Below are positions 42,734 to 50,924 of a stretch of DNA of 64,000 nucleotides, piece after piece. The stretch is from positions 1 to 64,000 of the forward strand of contig NZ_BJVD01000010.1 in the NCBI RefSeq assembly GCF_007988965.1. The letters run 5' to 3'. The notes under the pieces are model-generated. The model was given only the letters and a program-made list of their open reading frames with translations, did not search any database and was not told the origin of the DNA. The first letter of the stretch is position 1. Each line of letters starts with the position of its first letter. The position numbers and the translations under genes are program-made. The stretch is from Rummeliibacillus stabekisii. Its GTDB lineage: Bacteria; Bacillota; Bacilli; Bacillales_A; Planococcaceae.

Positions 42734-42808
42734 ATTCTTCGTATAAACTTGGAAATAAGGTCCAAAAGTCTCTACCAAACTACCGTAAATAGTTTGACTA
42801 TGAGGAAT
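42734..42808 (+). ncRNA. Purine riboswitch aptamer, guanine type
   Basis: A full purine aptamer. P1: ATTCTTCGTA (42734-42743) with TATGAGGAAT (42799-42808), ten pairs with two wobbles. P2: TTGGA/TCCAA (42749-42753, 42761-42765) with loop AATAAGG. J2/3 AAGTCTCTAC. P3: CAAACTA/TAGTTTG (42776-42782, 42790-42796) with loop CCGTAAA. The loop-loop GG/CC partners are kept. The base that pairs with the ligand (position 74 of xpt) is C at 42798 in GACTAT, which indicates guanine/hypoxanthine rather than adenine. Expression platform: a terminator (42891-42917) whose left arm can alternatively pair with the P3 right strand. Confidence 0.9.
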
Positions 42809-42890
42809 GACAGAAAACGGCACGTTATCAGCACTGATCAAACCATTCATTATTCAGGCTATTTCTCGTTTTTTGTTTTTTCTGTATGTC

Positions 42891-42929
42891 AAACTCTAGT
42901 TATTTTAACTAGAGTTTTTCTTTTTTCAC
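42891..42929 (+). terminator. Riboswitch-controlled intrinsic terminator
   Basis: AAACTCTAGTT (42891-42901) pairs with AACTAGAGTTT (42907-42917), followed by TTCTTTTTT. GTCAAACT (42888-42895) is also complementary to AGTTTGAC (42791-42798) in the aptamer, the expected antiterminator. Ligand binding would free the terminator: an OFF switch. Confidence 0.85.
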
Positions 42930-42986
42930 TCATATTTATACGAAACTATTCTAAAAAGAGAAAATCAACTGGAGAGGAAAAAGAGA

Positions 42987-43838
42987 ATGAAAAACAAAGA
43001 ACAATATCAATCAATAGGAAAAATAATCAAGGAGAATTATCGTTTATATCTGGCTGCTCTAGTCATCGTTCTCGTTGCTGAATTAATTGGGTTAAAAAAG
43101 CTTCAAATAGGATCTGCTTTAATTATCATATATCCAATGCTTTTTGCGATTTTGATAAGTGTCTTACTTGGACCTGATATTTTTCGATTTTTTAAAGAAA
43201 AGGAATCAAAAAATGCCTCATCACTTGTTCTCGTGGCCATTACTCCTTTTATGGCAAAAGTAGGTGTACTAGCCGGTGCGAATCTTCCAAAACTAGTTGA
43301 TGTAGGTCCAGGATTAGCTTTCCAGGAGCTTGGACATGTCGGAACGATTTTTCTAGCCTTACCAGTCGCAATATTATTAGGGATTAAGAAAGAAGCCATC
43401 GGTGCAACTAGCTCTACATGCCGTGATAAGGATTATGGACTGATTTGTCATCTATATGGAGCCAATTCACCAGAAGCAAGAGGCGCCCTGTCTATTTACA
43501 TCATCGGTTTTTTAATCGGTACAATTTATATCGGTTTTTTGGCAAGTTTGGTAGCATCCATGAACATTTTCCATCCCTTAGCGCTAGCCATGGCCAGTGG
43601 TGTTGGTAGTGGTGTAATGATGGCGGCTGCATCTAGCACACTGGCAACCATCTATCCAGAATATGCTGATCAGATTGTAATGCTAGCAGGCGCAAGTGAT
43701 ATGTTGGCTGCAATTGTTGGAATTTACTTCACTTTATTCATTTCACTTCCTCTTACAAGGAAAATGTATTACTGGCTTGAACCAAGAATCAGCCCAAAAC
43801 ATACACGAGAAACAAAAAATATGAAGGTTGGTAGTTAA
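42987..43838 (+). CDS. DUF3100 membrane protein
   Basis: A 283-residue protein with about eight helices and the DUF3100 pattern: LIGLKKLQIG, LLGPDIFRFFKEKESKNAS, LAGANLPKLVDVGPGLAFQELGHVGTIFLALPVAI (in part) and the GATSSTCRDKDYGLI stretch. DUF3100 members are thought to be transporters, often paired with a second small membrane protein and a hydrolase. GAGAGGAAAAAGAGA precedes the ATG. It is first in a four-gene operon behind a guanine-type riboswitch, making import of a purine or related heterocycle a reasonable hypothesis. Confidence 0.82.
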   Translation: MKNKEQYQSIGKIIKENYRLYLAALVIVLVAELIGLKKLQIGSALIIIYPMLFAILISVLLGPDIFRFFKEKESKNASSLVLVAITPFMAKVGVLAGANLPKLVDVGPGLAFQELGHVGTIFLALPVAILLGIKKEAIGATSSTCRDKDYGLICHLYGANSPEARGALSIYIIGFLIGTIYIGFLASLVASMNIFHPLALAMASGVGSGVMMAAASSTLATIYPEYADQIVMLAGASDMLAAIVGIYFTLFISLPLTRKMYYWLEPRISPKHTRETKNMKVGS

Positions 43839-43839
43839 T

Positions 43840-44298
43840 ATGACAATGAATATGCGCGATTGGACTATTTCTCTTTTATTCACTTCTGTTATTACAACCC
43901 TTGTGGCTAACCTAATTGGAAATCATATGTCCATTGCAGAATCCATTCCAGGTGTAATGATTTTATCAGCTATAGCTTTCATTGGGATATTTTTAGGAAA
44001 ATTAATTCCTTTAAGAATACCAGCCATTGTTTATGTAATTCTTACAGGATTACTTGTTGCAAGTCCTATTTCCCCCATCTCCCAGCCAATCATTGATTAC
44101 ACAGCCAAAATATCCTTTATGGCTCCAATAACAATTGTTGGGACCCTTGCTGGAATTGGTCTTAATTTTAAATCCTTTATCAGCCAAAGTTGGAAAATGG
44201 TCATCGTAGCAATCTTAGTTTTTACCGGTACATTTCTTATACAAGCCATTTTTGCTCAAGTGTTCTTAAACTTAACTGATACGTTAGATTCATTCTAA
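43840..44298 (+). CDS. Small membrane partner of the DUF3100 protein
   Basis: A 152-residue protein with four or five helices (about 10-30, 33-52, 55-78, 85-112, 122-145) and no recognised family name. Starts one base after the DUF3100 stop, so the two are probably translated together and form one transporter. The ATG at 43840 is chosen over an in-frame start inside the preceding gene. The short loop FKSFISQSWK before the last helix is notable. Confidence 0.72.
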   Translation: MTMNMRDWTISLLFTSVITTLVANLIGNHMSIAESIPGVMILSAIAFIGIFLGKLIPLRIPAIVYVILTGLLVASPISPISQPIIDYTAKISFMAPITIVGTLAGIGLNFKSFISQSWKMVIVAILVFTGTFLIQAIFAQVFLNLTDTLDSF

Positions 44299-44361
44299 AT
44301 ACAAATGAGGTAGGAAGGCGACTGCCATCCTGTTTCCTAAAGCCATCTAAGGAGAATTGTT

Positions 44362-45711
44362 ATGGAAAATAGAGAGTATAATGCTGATTTAATGATTACA
44401 AACTGTTCTATATTAACCCCAGATTTAAACGTACTAAATAACCAATGTCTTGTTATAAAAAACCATACCATCATAGATATTGGTGATAATATCCTCTTAT
44501 CAAAATCCTACAAATCAAAAGAAATGCTATGTGGAAATGGAAAATTACTGATGCCCGGCTTAATTGATGCACATACCCATTCATGTCAGCAGCTTCTACG
44601 TGGAAGAATTGCAGATGAATACCCTATGATCTGGACACGCATAATGGTTCCATTTGAAAGTAACCTGCAAGAAAAAGATGTATACATAAGCTCTCAGTTA
44701 AGCTGCCTTGAAATGATCAAGTCGGGAACAACAGCCTTTATTGATGCAGGTGGAAGACATATGCATAAGGTAGCAGAATCTATTTTGGAATCTGGTCTAC
44801 GAGGGGCTATTACATGTTCCACTATGGATACCGGCAAGGATATTCCTGATATAATGAAATCTAGTATAGAGAGAAATATTAGTGAAAACCGGCAATTATA
44901 TAACCAATTTCATGGAACAGGTGACGGAAGATTAGATGTATGGTTTTCACTGAGATCTATTATTACTTGTACACCTGATTTAATTCAGGAAGTTTTTGCA
45001 GCCGCAAAGGAATGTTCCACAGGTGTACAATCTCATATGAATGAATATCCAAATGAAATTAGTTATTGCTTGGAAAACTTTAAAATGCGTCCGTTTGAAT
45101 ATCTTGAGTCTATAGGTGTCTTGGATCAAAATTTCCTAGGTGCACATAGTATTCTACTTTCTGAAAATGAAATGGATATTATTAAAACTTATAATAGTAA
45201 GGTTGTTCATTGTCCCATTAGTAATTCAGGCAAGGGAATTCCTAAGACGCCTAGCCTACTGCAAAAGGGTATAAGTGTTGGTTTTGGAACAGATGGAGCT
45301 GGTCACTCTGGATTGAGTTTATTTGACCAGATGAAAGTGTTTAAATCATTAATGCGAGCCTTTTTGGGAGTTCCTATTTTTGATCCAGTTGTCATGCCTT
45401 CAAAGAACATCTTAGAAATGGCGACATTAGGTGGCGCTAAAGCCATGTTACGAGAGCATCAGCTAGGGACATTAGAGGTTGGTAAAAAAGCGGACATGAT
45501 TTTAATTAACATTGACCAGCCGCATATTTCTCCGACACATAACTTGCTAAATACCCTAATCGAATCTGTTAACAGTAATGATATAACCGATTGTATTGTC
45601 GATGGCAAAATATTAATGAAAAACAGGGAAGTACTTACATTGGATGAAGAAAAAATAAAATATGAAAGTAAGCTTGCAATGAAGGAACTTTCTATTCGAG
45701 CAAACATATAA
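44362..45711 (+). CDS. Amidohydrolase of the guanine/cytosine-deaminase (TrzA/AtzA) group
   Basis: A 449-residue metal-dependent hydrolase. Active-site residues of the superfamily are in place: HTH in LIDAHTHSCQ (about residue 72), His in QSHMNEYP with the catalytic Glu, His in GAHSILL, and the Asp of GFGTDGAG. The group deaminates guanine, 8-oxoguanine, S-adenosylhomocysteine, chlorotriazines and similar rings. With a guanine-type riboswitch and a membrane pair in front, a purine-ring deaminase is the best guess, not proven. AAGGAG precedes the ATG. Confidence 0.85.
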   Translation: MENREYNADLMITNCSILTPDLNVLNNQCLVIKNHTIIDIGDNILLSKSYKSKEMLCGNGKLLMPGLIDAHTHSCQQLLRGRIADEYPMIWTRIMVPFESNLQEKDVYISSQLSCLEMIKSGTTAFIDAGGRHMHKVAESILESGLRGAITCSTMDTGKDIPDIMKSSIERNISENRQLYNQFHGTGDGRLDVWFSLRSIITCTPDLIQEVFAAAKECSTGVQSHMNEYPNEISYCLENFKMRPFEYLESIGVLDQNFLGAHSILLSENEMDIIKTYNSKVVHCPISNSGKGIPKTPSLLQKGISVGFGTDGAGHSGLSLFDQMKVFKSLMRAFLGVPIFDPVVMPSKNILEMATLGGAKAMLREHQLGTLEVGKKADMILINIDQPHISPTHNLLNTLIESVNSNDITDCIVDGKILMKNREVLTLDEEKIKYESKLAMKELSIRANI

Positions 45712-45754
45712 CCCTACTCTAATTCATGGGTATGGAATAATTGAGGTCTGATAA

Positions 45755-46528
45755 ATGTTTACAAATTTATTTCTTTTTAGTATTGTCGCATGTTCCAATT
45801 TAATTATTGGCATTTTATTAGGGATGTCCGGAATTGCAGGATTTCTTCTCCCTCTAATATACGTAGGCTTTTTAGATATACCTGTGCATGATTCTCTTGC
45901 ACTAAGTTTTTTATCCTTTGCTGTTTCGGGTATAATTGGTGCCTATTCTTATTGGAAATCAAAAAACATGGATTTAAAACTAGCGCTGTTTTTAAGCCTC
46001 GGCAGTCTTCCAGGTGCGTTTTTGGGAGTTCAAATCAATGTACTCATTTCTGATTTCCTAGCAAAGCTTCTTCTCTATATCTTTATCCTGCTAGCTGGGC
46101 TATCTATGCTTAAGAAAAACAAGGATGATACTAAAGTAAATCGATCAATACTATTGAATCATTCATCAATCATTATCCTTCTTGGTTTTCTAACAGCAAC
46201 CATTTGCGCATTAACAGGGGCAGGTGGTCCCATTTTATTAGTACCGTTACTAGTTAGCCTCGGAATCAATATTCGGGTGGCAGTAGGGGTAAGTCTTTTA
46301 AATTCTGTGTTTATCGCTATTCCCTCCATATTCGGCTACTTTGCCCATGCCAATATGAAAACCATCCCAATGTTAATTATCGCTAGTTTAATTGGAACCA
46401 TTATAGGGATTATTACAGGTACTCGTCTTGCTAATAAGGTCCCTATCAACCGTTTAAAAATAATGATTGCACTCATAACTATCCTATCTTCTGTTTATAT
46501 GCTAGTTATGCTAAAAGTGGGGGCCTGA
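45755..46528 (+). CDS. TauE/SafE-family membrane transporter
   Basis: A 257-residue protein with eight helices in two halves and the TauE/SafE marks: GMSGIAGFLLPLI at residues 23-35, LSFLSFAVSGIIG, SLPGAFLG, and in the second half ALTGAGGPILLVPLLVSLG. Members export sulfite, sulfoacetate or other organosulfur or anionic compounds. It is the last gene of the riboswitch operon. Its stop codon lies in the loop of its own terminator. Confidence 0.85.
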   Translation: MFTNLFLFSIVACSNLIIGILLGMSGIAGFLLPLIYVGFLDIPVHDSLALSFLSFAVSGIIGAYSYWKSKNMDLKLALFLSLGSLPGAFLGVQINVLISDFLAKLLLYIFILLAGLSMLKKNKDDTKVNRSILLNHSSIIILLGFLTATICALTGAGGPILLVPLLVSLGINIRVAVGVSLLNSVFIAIPSIFGYFAHANMKTIPMLIIASLIGTIIGIITGTRLANKVPINRLKIMIALITILSSVYMLVMLKVGA

Positions 46529-46542
46529 CCCCCACTTTTTTT
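46513..46542 (+). terminator. Intrinsic terminator overlapping the tauE stop codon
   Basis: AAAAGTGGGGG (46513-46523) and CCCCCACTTTT (46529-46539) form an 11-bp GC-rich stem followed by T; the loop CCTGA contains the stop codon. Confidence 0.92.
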
Positions 46543-46747
46543 ATAGATGGACCCTCTAAGCCCTACAAAGAGTACCTTTCTCTACTTTCCTTATAAATAC
46601 AAAAGAAAATACTCCTATGATGGCGATATATATTTCAATTGCCATGAACTTTTATCCCTTATATCTGAATAATAGTATGTGATTCAGCCTTAAAATAAAG
46701 TATAGTTAGTATTTAATAAAACAATCCCTGATTAAGGATGTGCCAAC

Positions 46748-47455
46748 ATGCGTATTAATAAATATATAAGTGAAGCTGGAAAAGCATCTAGACGAGGTGC
46801 AGATAAATTAATTACTGATGGAAGAGTTACAATCAATGGTAAACGTGCAACTATAGGTAGCCAAGTTGAAGCTGGGGATGACGTCCAAGTAGATGGAAAT
46901 CCAATCTTTGTAGCAAGGAATAATGTCTATATTGCCTTAAATAAACCTGTAGGCATTACGAGTACAACCGAAAAAGGTGTAAAAGGGAATATTGTTGATT
47001 TGGTCAACCACCCATTAAGAATATTTAATATTGGACGCCTGGATAAAGATTCGGAGGGCTTAATTCTTCTTACGAACGACGGCGACATTGTTAACGAAAT
47101 TCTGCGTTCTGAAAATAAGCATGAAAAAGAGTATATCGTTTCTGTAGACAAGCCAATTACTCCTGAATTCTTAAAGAAGATGTCAGAGGGAGTCAAAATA
47201 TTAGGCACCAAAACACTTCCTTGTGAAGTAGTACAATTATCAAAATTTGATTTTCAAATCATTTTGACACAGGGACTAAATCGTCAAATTCGCCGCATGT
47301 GTGCTGAATTAGGATACGACGTCTACCGATTACAAAGAACCCGAATCATGAATATTCATTTAGGTAACCTCCCACCTGGACAATGGAGAGATTTATCTAA
47401 GAAAGAGCGAACTCAATTATTTAGAGAATTAAACTATGAACCAAAAGAATGGTAA
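46748..47455 (+). CDS. rluF: 23S rRNA pseudouridine synthase RluF-like
   Basis: A 235-residue RsuA/RluF-family enzyme that isomerises uridine in rRNA. An S4 RNA-binding domain (residues 1-60: [22 protein letters not shown], read in part) precedes the catalytic domain with the Asp in [16 protein letters not shown] and the [13 protein letters not shown] motif. The fit is better to RluF (23S U2604) than to RsuA. It is monocistronic. Confidence 0.9.
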   Translation: MRINKYISEAGKASRRGADKLITDGRVTINGKRATIGSQVEAGDDVQVDGNPIFVARNNVYIALNKPVGITSTTEKGVKGNIVDLVNHPLRIFNIGRLDKDSEGLILLTNDGDIVNEILRSENKHEKEYIVSVDKPITPEFLKKMSEGVKILGTKTLPCEVVQLSKFDFQIILTQGLNRQIRRMCAELGYDVYRLQRTRIMNIHLGNLPPGQWRDLSKKERTQLFRELNYEPKEW

Positions 47456-47533
47456 AAGGTACGGAATATTAAATTAAAGTAGAGTTATCATTGAATTAAG
47501 CCACACTAAAGGGACAATCTCATTAGAATTAAA

Positions 47534-47570
47534 TCCATAGTGCCTCTTTCAAAGAAAGATGCACTATGGA
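47534..47570. repeat. Inverted repeat without T tract
   Basis: TCCATAGTGC (47534-47543) and GCACTATGGA (47561-47570) are perfect inverted copies enclosing a partly pairable CTCTTTCAAAGAAAG. It lies between the convergent rluF and merR genes and may terminate or process transcripts, but no T run follows. Confidence 0.5.
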
Positions 47571-47609
47571 TGATATGCTTAAAGGACATCTATATAAAAG
47601 TTAAAAACT

Positions 47610-47999
47610 CTAACACTTATTTCTTTCTAATAGTTGTTCAATTTTATAATCTGCGTTTAGTAATACACGTTTTATTTGTTTAATGTTATTTTCCTTTTGC
47701 ACCATTTGTGTATATTTATTTTGAAATATCTCTTTTATTTGAAGGACATTTTGAATTTCTTCTTGTGTTAATTTTTTATTATGATCCGTATTTTTCGACC
47801 AATCAAAAAGCATCTTAACTTCCAATAGTGAAAATCCCGTTTGTTTTAGTTTAATAATGGTTTCAATTAGAATGACGTCATTATTGTTATATTCACGATA
47901 TTTGTTTATAATTTCTGGCTGTAATAAACCTATTTTTTCATAGTATCGAATAGTATCTTTACTAATACCGGTACGCTCTGCAAATTCTCCAATTTTCAC
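47610..47999 (-). CDS. MerR-family transcriptional regulator
   Basis: A 129-residue MerR protein. The N-terminal winged helix MKIGEFAERTGISKDTIRYYEKIGLL is followed by the REYNNNDVILIETIIKLKQTGFSLLEVKMLF segment (in part) and a coiled coil. There are no metal-binding Cys pairs, so a metal sensor is unlikely; small-molecule or MerR-like stress sensing is possible. GTG start at 47999 behind AGGTGG. It follows the small membrane gene at once on the same strand. Confidence 0.85.
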   Translation of the reverse strand: MKIGEFAERTGISKDTIRYYEKIGLLQPEIINKYREYNNNDVILIETIIKLKQTGFSLLEVKMLFDWSKNTDHNKKLTQEEIQNVLQIKEIFQNKYTQMVQKENNIKQIKRVLLNADYKIEQLLERNKC

Positions 48000-48011
48000 C
48001 ACTACCACCTA

Positions 48012-48329
48012 CTATTTTATAAATTTATAAACCATTAGAATAATTATACTATGGAAAATAAAACGACTGATATGATGGCTGTACTTAATGCGGCCATTTG
48101 TTACTATCCCTTGTATAATCGTCAATATGTGTAGAAAAACAAATGAGAGAATTAGTAATAGAAACAGCAAGTCTTTACTTGGTATAAATAAGGTTAAAAT
48201 AATTCCTGTTGATACAATAATGAATAATAAGGCTCGTACATGATATCCTTCTTTTTTCCATTGTTGGATGCCTGCTACTGCCATTAAAAAAGCATATAAT
48301 CCACTCAATATATACGTCACACTAGCCAT
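48012..48329 (-). CDS. Small four-helix membrane protein
   Basis: A 105-residue hydrophobic protein with three or four helices (about 5-20, 30-48, 52-70, 85-102) and no recognised family. AATGGAG lies before the ATG. It is transcribed with the MerR regulator just downstream, which may control it. Confidence 0.7.
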   Translation of the reverse strand: MASVTYILSGLYAFLMAVAGIQQWKKEGYHVRALLFIIVSTGIILTLFIPSKDLLFLLLILSFVFLHILTIIQGIVTNGRIKYSHHISRFIFHSIIILMVYKFIK

Positions 48330-48441
48330 TTACATCACTCCATTCTTTTAATATATACACTTTAAAAGATGGAGTTAACTCCATGTCAATAAATAAAGAA
48401 CAGCCTACTTTAATTCGTAGCCTGTTCTATGTAATTCAAAA

Positions 48442-48469
48442 ACCGCACTTACTTGTGATAGGGTTCACC
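48442..48469. repeat. Direct repeat of the rlmH 3' end (distal copy)
   Basis: 25 identical bases, ACCGCACTTACTTGTGATAG then GGTTC, extended to 27 of 28, match 50011-50038. Read on the minus strand it still spells the rlmH ending EPYHK-stop. It lies 1569 bp from the copy in rlmH, across the crp-like and HAD genes. Confidence 0.9.
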
Positions 48470-48497
48470 ATAATAGAGCTAAATGCAGTTTTAATTA

Positions 48498-49160
48498 TCA
48501 TTCAAATCTCACATCATTTGAATATTGTTTAATTCTTTCCCAATTTAAAATTTGAAGTGTATCTCCATTTCGAACAATAATTTCTTCTTCACTCCACTTT
48601 TTCAATATACGATTTAAATGTCTTTTTGTTGTGCCAATCAATGAAGCGACTTCATTTAGCGTTCTTGTTTCAATATACTCACTACTTGTCTCAACAGATT
48701 CCAATGTACAATAATAGGCTGCTAAACGTGTAGCTACAGAAGATAGAGCATTTACTCTCGAAGAAATCGTACAGGTTTTTAATTTATAAGCAAGTCCTTT
48801 TAAAATGAGCTGTGTAAAATCGGCATCATACTGTAAATATTTTTTATATGTGTGAAGCGGTATAAATAGAAATTCGCAAGTTTCCGCCGCAATACAATTT
48901 GATTGAATAATGCATCGTTCAATTAATTCAATGTCCCCTAATATGGCAGGCTTTTTACAATACCTCAATAACAATTCTCTACCTGTAATTTCAATGCTTG
49001 AGACATAATATTGACCCTCTATTAAAAAATATAATCCATCAATTTCATTGCCAGTTTTTAATATAGATTCATTTCGTTGGTACGTTTTTAGTTGAAGTTC
49101 CTTTATGACCTCGTTTGGAAATTTATATAGATAATGTTGAGCAAATTTTTCTAAATCCAT
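48498..49160 (-). CDS. Crp/Fnr-family regulator
   Basis: A 220-residue Crp/Fnr-type regulator: a cyclic-nucleotide-like barrel (residues 15-125, with GLYFLIEGQYYVSS and RELLLRYCKKPAILGDIELI) and a winged helix with TLNEVASLIGTTKRHLNRILKKW. No Fnr cluster Cys pattern. The ATG at 49160 is preferred, with AGGTG about 10 bases upstream. It is divergent from a HAD phosphatase and both lie inside the segment bounded by rlmH-end repeats, so the pair is probably a transferable unit. Confidence 0.82.
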   Translation of the reverse strand: MDLEKFAQHYLYKFPNEVIKELQLKTYQRNESILKTGNEIDGLYFLIEGQYYVSSIEITGRELLLRYCKKPAILGDIELIERCIIQSNCIAAETCEFLFIPLHTYKKYLQYDADFTQLILKGLAYKLKTCTISSRVNALSSVATRLAAYYCTLESVETSSEYIETRTLNEVASLIGTTKRHLNRILKKWSEEEIIVRNGDTLQILNWERIKQYSNDVRFE

Positions 49161-49226
49161 CACAAAGACACCTGTCCTTTCCGCAGCCATATGTAATTAT
49201 TATACTATTTACAGGAGGCGATTCGA

Positions 49227-49958
49227 ATGAACTTTGTTTTTGATATTGATGGTACACTTTGCTTTGATGGTAAACTTATTGAGAGCTCAATTATAGATGC
49301 TTTAGCCAAATTATTCCATGCAGGACATGAAATTATTTTTGCATCTGCACGCCCGATTCGTGATTTAGTTCCCGTTATTCCAGCTCAATTTAGAAAAGGT
49401 AAATTGGTCGGTGGTAACGGTTGTTTCACATCAGAAAATGGCTTTGTTTCTGCAAATGTCTTTTCACCTAATTTTCTAGTCCAGTTACATAATATTATTC
49501 AAACTCACCAACTTACTTATTTAGCTGATGGCGAATGGGATTATGCCTATACTGGTAGTTTGGGGCATCCTATCTATAAAAATATTGACCAAAGCTCTGC
49601 AAGAAATTTAACGATCACAGAACTTAAGAAAATATGTAAACTAGTCCTATTTGACCCTACCCAACAGGTAACTACTTTACTTGAACAATTACCTGTTTCC
49701 ATAACAGCTTACAAAAATGAAAATGCAATCGACATAAGTCCATTAGGTATCAATAAAGTCGCTGGTCTTGAAAGACTAAATGTACATGACTTTATTGCAT
49801 TCGGAAATGACAACAACGACCAATGTTTATTCGAAAAAGCAGTGTATAGTGTATGTGTAGGTGACAATGAAGTACATCAATATGCTTCAAAACAAATCCC
49901 AAAAGAGGATGTCGCAGAAACAATTTTACAGCTAATAAATAACCCATTTACCGTATAA
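49227..49958 (+). CDS. HAD-superfamily hydrolase (Cof-type)
   Basis: A 243-residue phosphatase. Motif I is FDIDGTL at residues 4-10, motif II FASARP, and motif IV FGNDNNDQ at about residue 191; the cap lies between them (about 75-165), as in C2-type Cof/SPP hydrolases. Such enzymes dephosphorylate sugar phosphates or nucleotides. AGGAGG lies 7 bases before the ATG. The gene is divergent from a Crp-like regulator and ends just before the rlmH repeat. Confidence 0.87.
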   Translation: MNFVFDIDGTLCFDGKLIESSIIDALAKLFHAGHEIIFASARPIRDLVPVIPAQFRKGKLVGGNGCFTSENGFVSANVFSPNFLVQLHNIIQTHQLTYLADGEWDYAYTGSLGHPIYKNIDQSSARNLTITELKKICKLVLFDPTQQVTTLLEQLPVSITAYKNENAIDISPLGINKVAGLERLNVHDFIAFGNDNNDQCLFEKAVYSVCVGDNEVHQYASKQIPKEDVAETILQLINNPFTV

Positions 49959-50010
49959 AAAGGAGCTTAGAGAACATGAATACTTCATGTCCTTTAAGCT
50001 CTTTCCATAG

Positions 50011-50038
50011 ACCGCACTTACTTGTGATAGGGTTCGCC
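50011..50038. repeat. rlmH 3'-end copy of the direct repeat (att-like core)
   Basis: This copy spans the last codons and stop of rlmH. On the rlmH strand the core TATCACAAGTAAGTGCGG is very close to the staphylococcal SCC attachment core in the same place of the same gene. Confidence 0.85.
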
Positions 50039-50497
50039 CTTCATAATCCGAAAACTTCGATACACTTGCTCCACTAATACTAGCTTCATTAGCTGATGTG
50101 GCAAGGTCATTTTTCCAAAGGAAAGTTTTTCGTTGGCTCTATGTAACACATCATCATGAAGGCCGAGCGAACCACCAATGACGAAAGCAATTTTGCTTTG
50201 GCCATATGTCATGAGACTTTCAATATCTTTTGAGAGTTCCTCGGAGCTGCGCATCTTACCATTGATAGCAAGGGCGATGACATAATGATCAGGGGTTAGT
50301 TTAGCGAGAATCCTTTCTCCTTCCTTCTTTTTAACGATTTCCATTTCAGCATCACTCAATTGTTCAGGCGCTTTTTCGTCAGGAACTTCGATAATTTCCA
50401 TTTTTGTATAACCATTTAAGCGTTTGACATACTCCTCAATGCCCATTTTTAAATACTTTTCCTTCAATTTACCGACACTAATAATTGTTATACCCAC
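50018..50497 (-). CDS. rlmH: 23S rRNA (pseudouridine1915-N3)-methyltransferase RlmH
   Basis: A 159-residue SPOUT methyltransferase that modifies pseudouridine 1915 of 23S rRNA using SAM. Signature stretches: [14 protein letters not shown] at the start, [13 protein letters not shown] for the knot, [20 protein letters not shown] and the C-terminal GEPYHK. Length 159 equals the family norm. The 3' end contains the att-like core repeated at 48442. Confidence 0.97.
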   Translation of the reverse strand: MGITIISVGKLKEKYLKMGIEEYVKRLNGYTKMEIIEVPDEKAPEQLSDAEMEIVKKKEGERILAKLTPDHYVIALAINGKMRSSEELSKDIESLMTYGQSKIAFVIGGSLGLHDDVLHRANEKLSFGKMTLPHQLMKLVLVEQVYRSFRIMKGEPYHK

Positions 50498-50587
50498 AAG
50501 TTATCCACCTACCTTTTTTATTTACAAACAACTTATCCCCAAAAGTTATACACATATCCACAATTCATTTCAATATATTGTGGGCGT

Positions 50588-50752
50588 TCATTTGTTCGCC
50601 ACAATATATGTTGCACGCTCTTCACAGTACTCGCACTTTGTGGATAACTTTTCTTCCTCACTGATATTTTCCATTAACGGTATCTTTTTTTCAGTTGCAA
50701 CAAACATGTCTAAAGCATGTCCTATATGGGTTTCACAGCTATATATTGTCAA
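50588..50752 (-). CDS. CxxH/CxxC small protein (YyzF-like)
   Basis: A 54-residue protein with a CETH motif at residues 6-9 and a CEYC motif near 39-42, a likely zinc-binding pair. It matches the short CxxH/CxxC protein found between htrA and rlmH in bacilli. The TTG start at 50752 is chosen for the AAGAAAGGAA 8 bases upstream; a longer frame to 50821 lacks support. Function unknown. Confidence 0.78.
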   Translation of the reverse strand: MTIYSCETHIGHALDMFVATEKKIPLMENISEEEKLSTKCEYCEERATYIVANK

Positions 50753-50924
50753 AATATTTATTCCTTTCTTGCTTTTAGATTTCCACAGAGTTATGCACAA
50801 TTTGCCTTTTTTTATCCACAACTCATTGTATCAAACAAAAAGCGAGCTGGAAAGAAGGGGATTTTCTTTCCTTGCTCGCTTGTTTATAATTTAATTCTTT
50901 TCCATTACTTATCCACAAACTAAA

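Noticed and set aside
42731-43081. Plus-strand open frame across the riboswitch
   Set aside because: The aptamer and terminator explain this sequence, and the frame overlaps the DUF3100 start in the wrong phase.
48442-50038. CRISPR or simple tandem repeat
   Set aside because: Only two copies exist, 1.5 kb apart with genes between, and one copy is the coding end of rlmH; integration or duplication explains it better.
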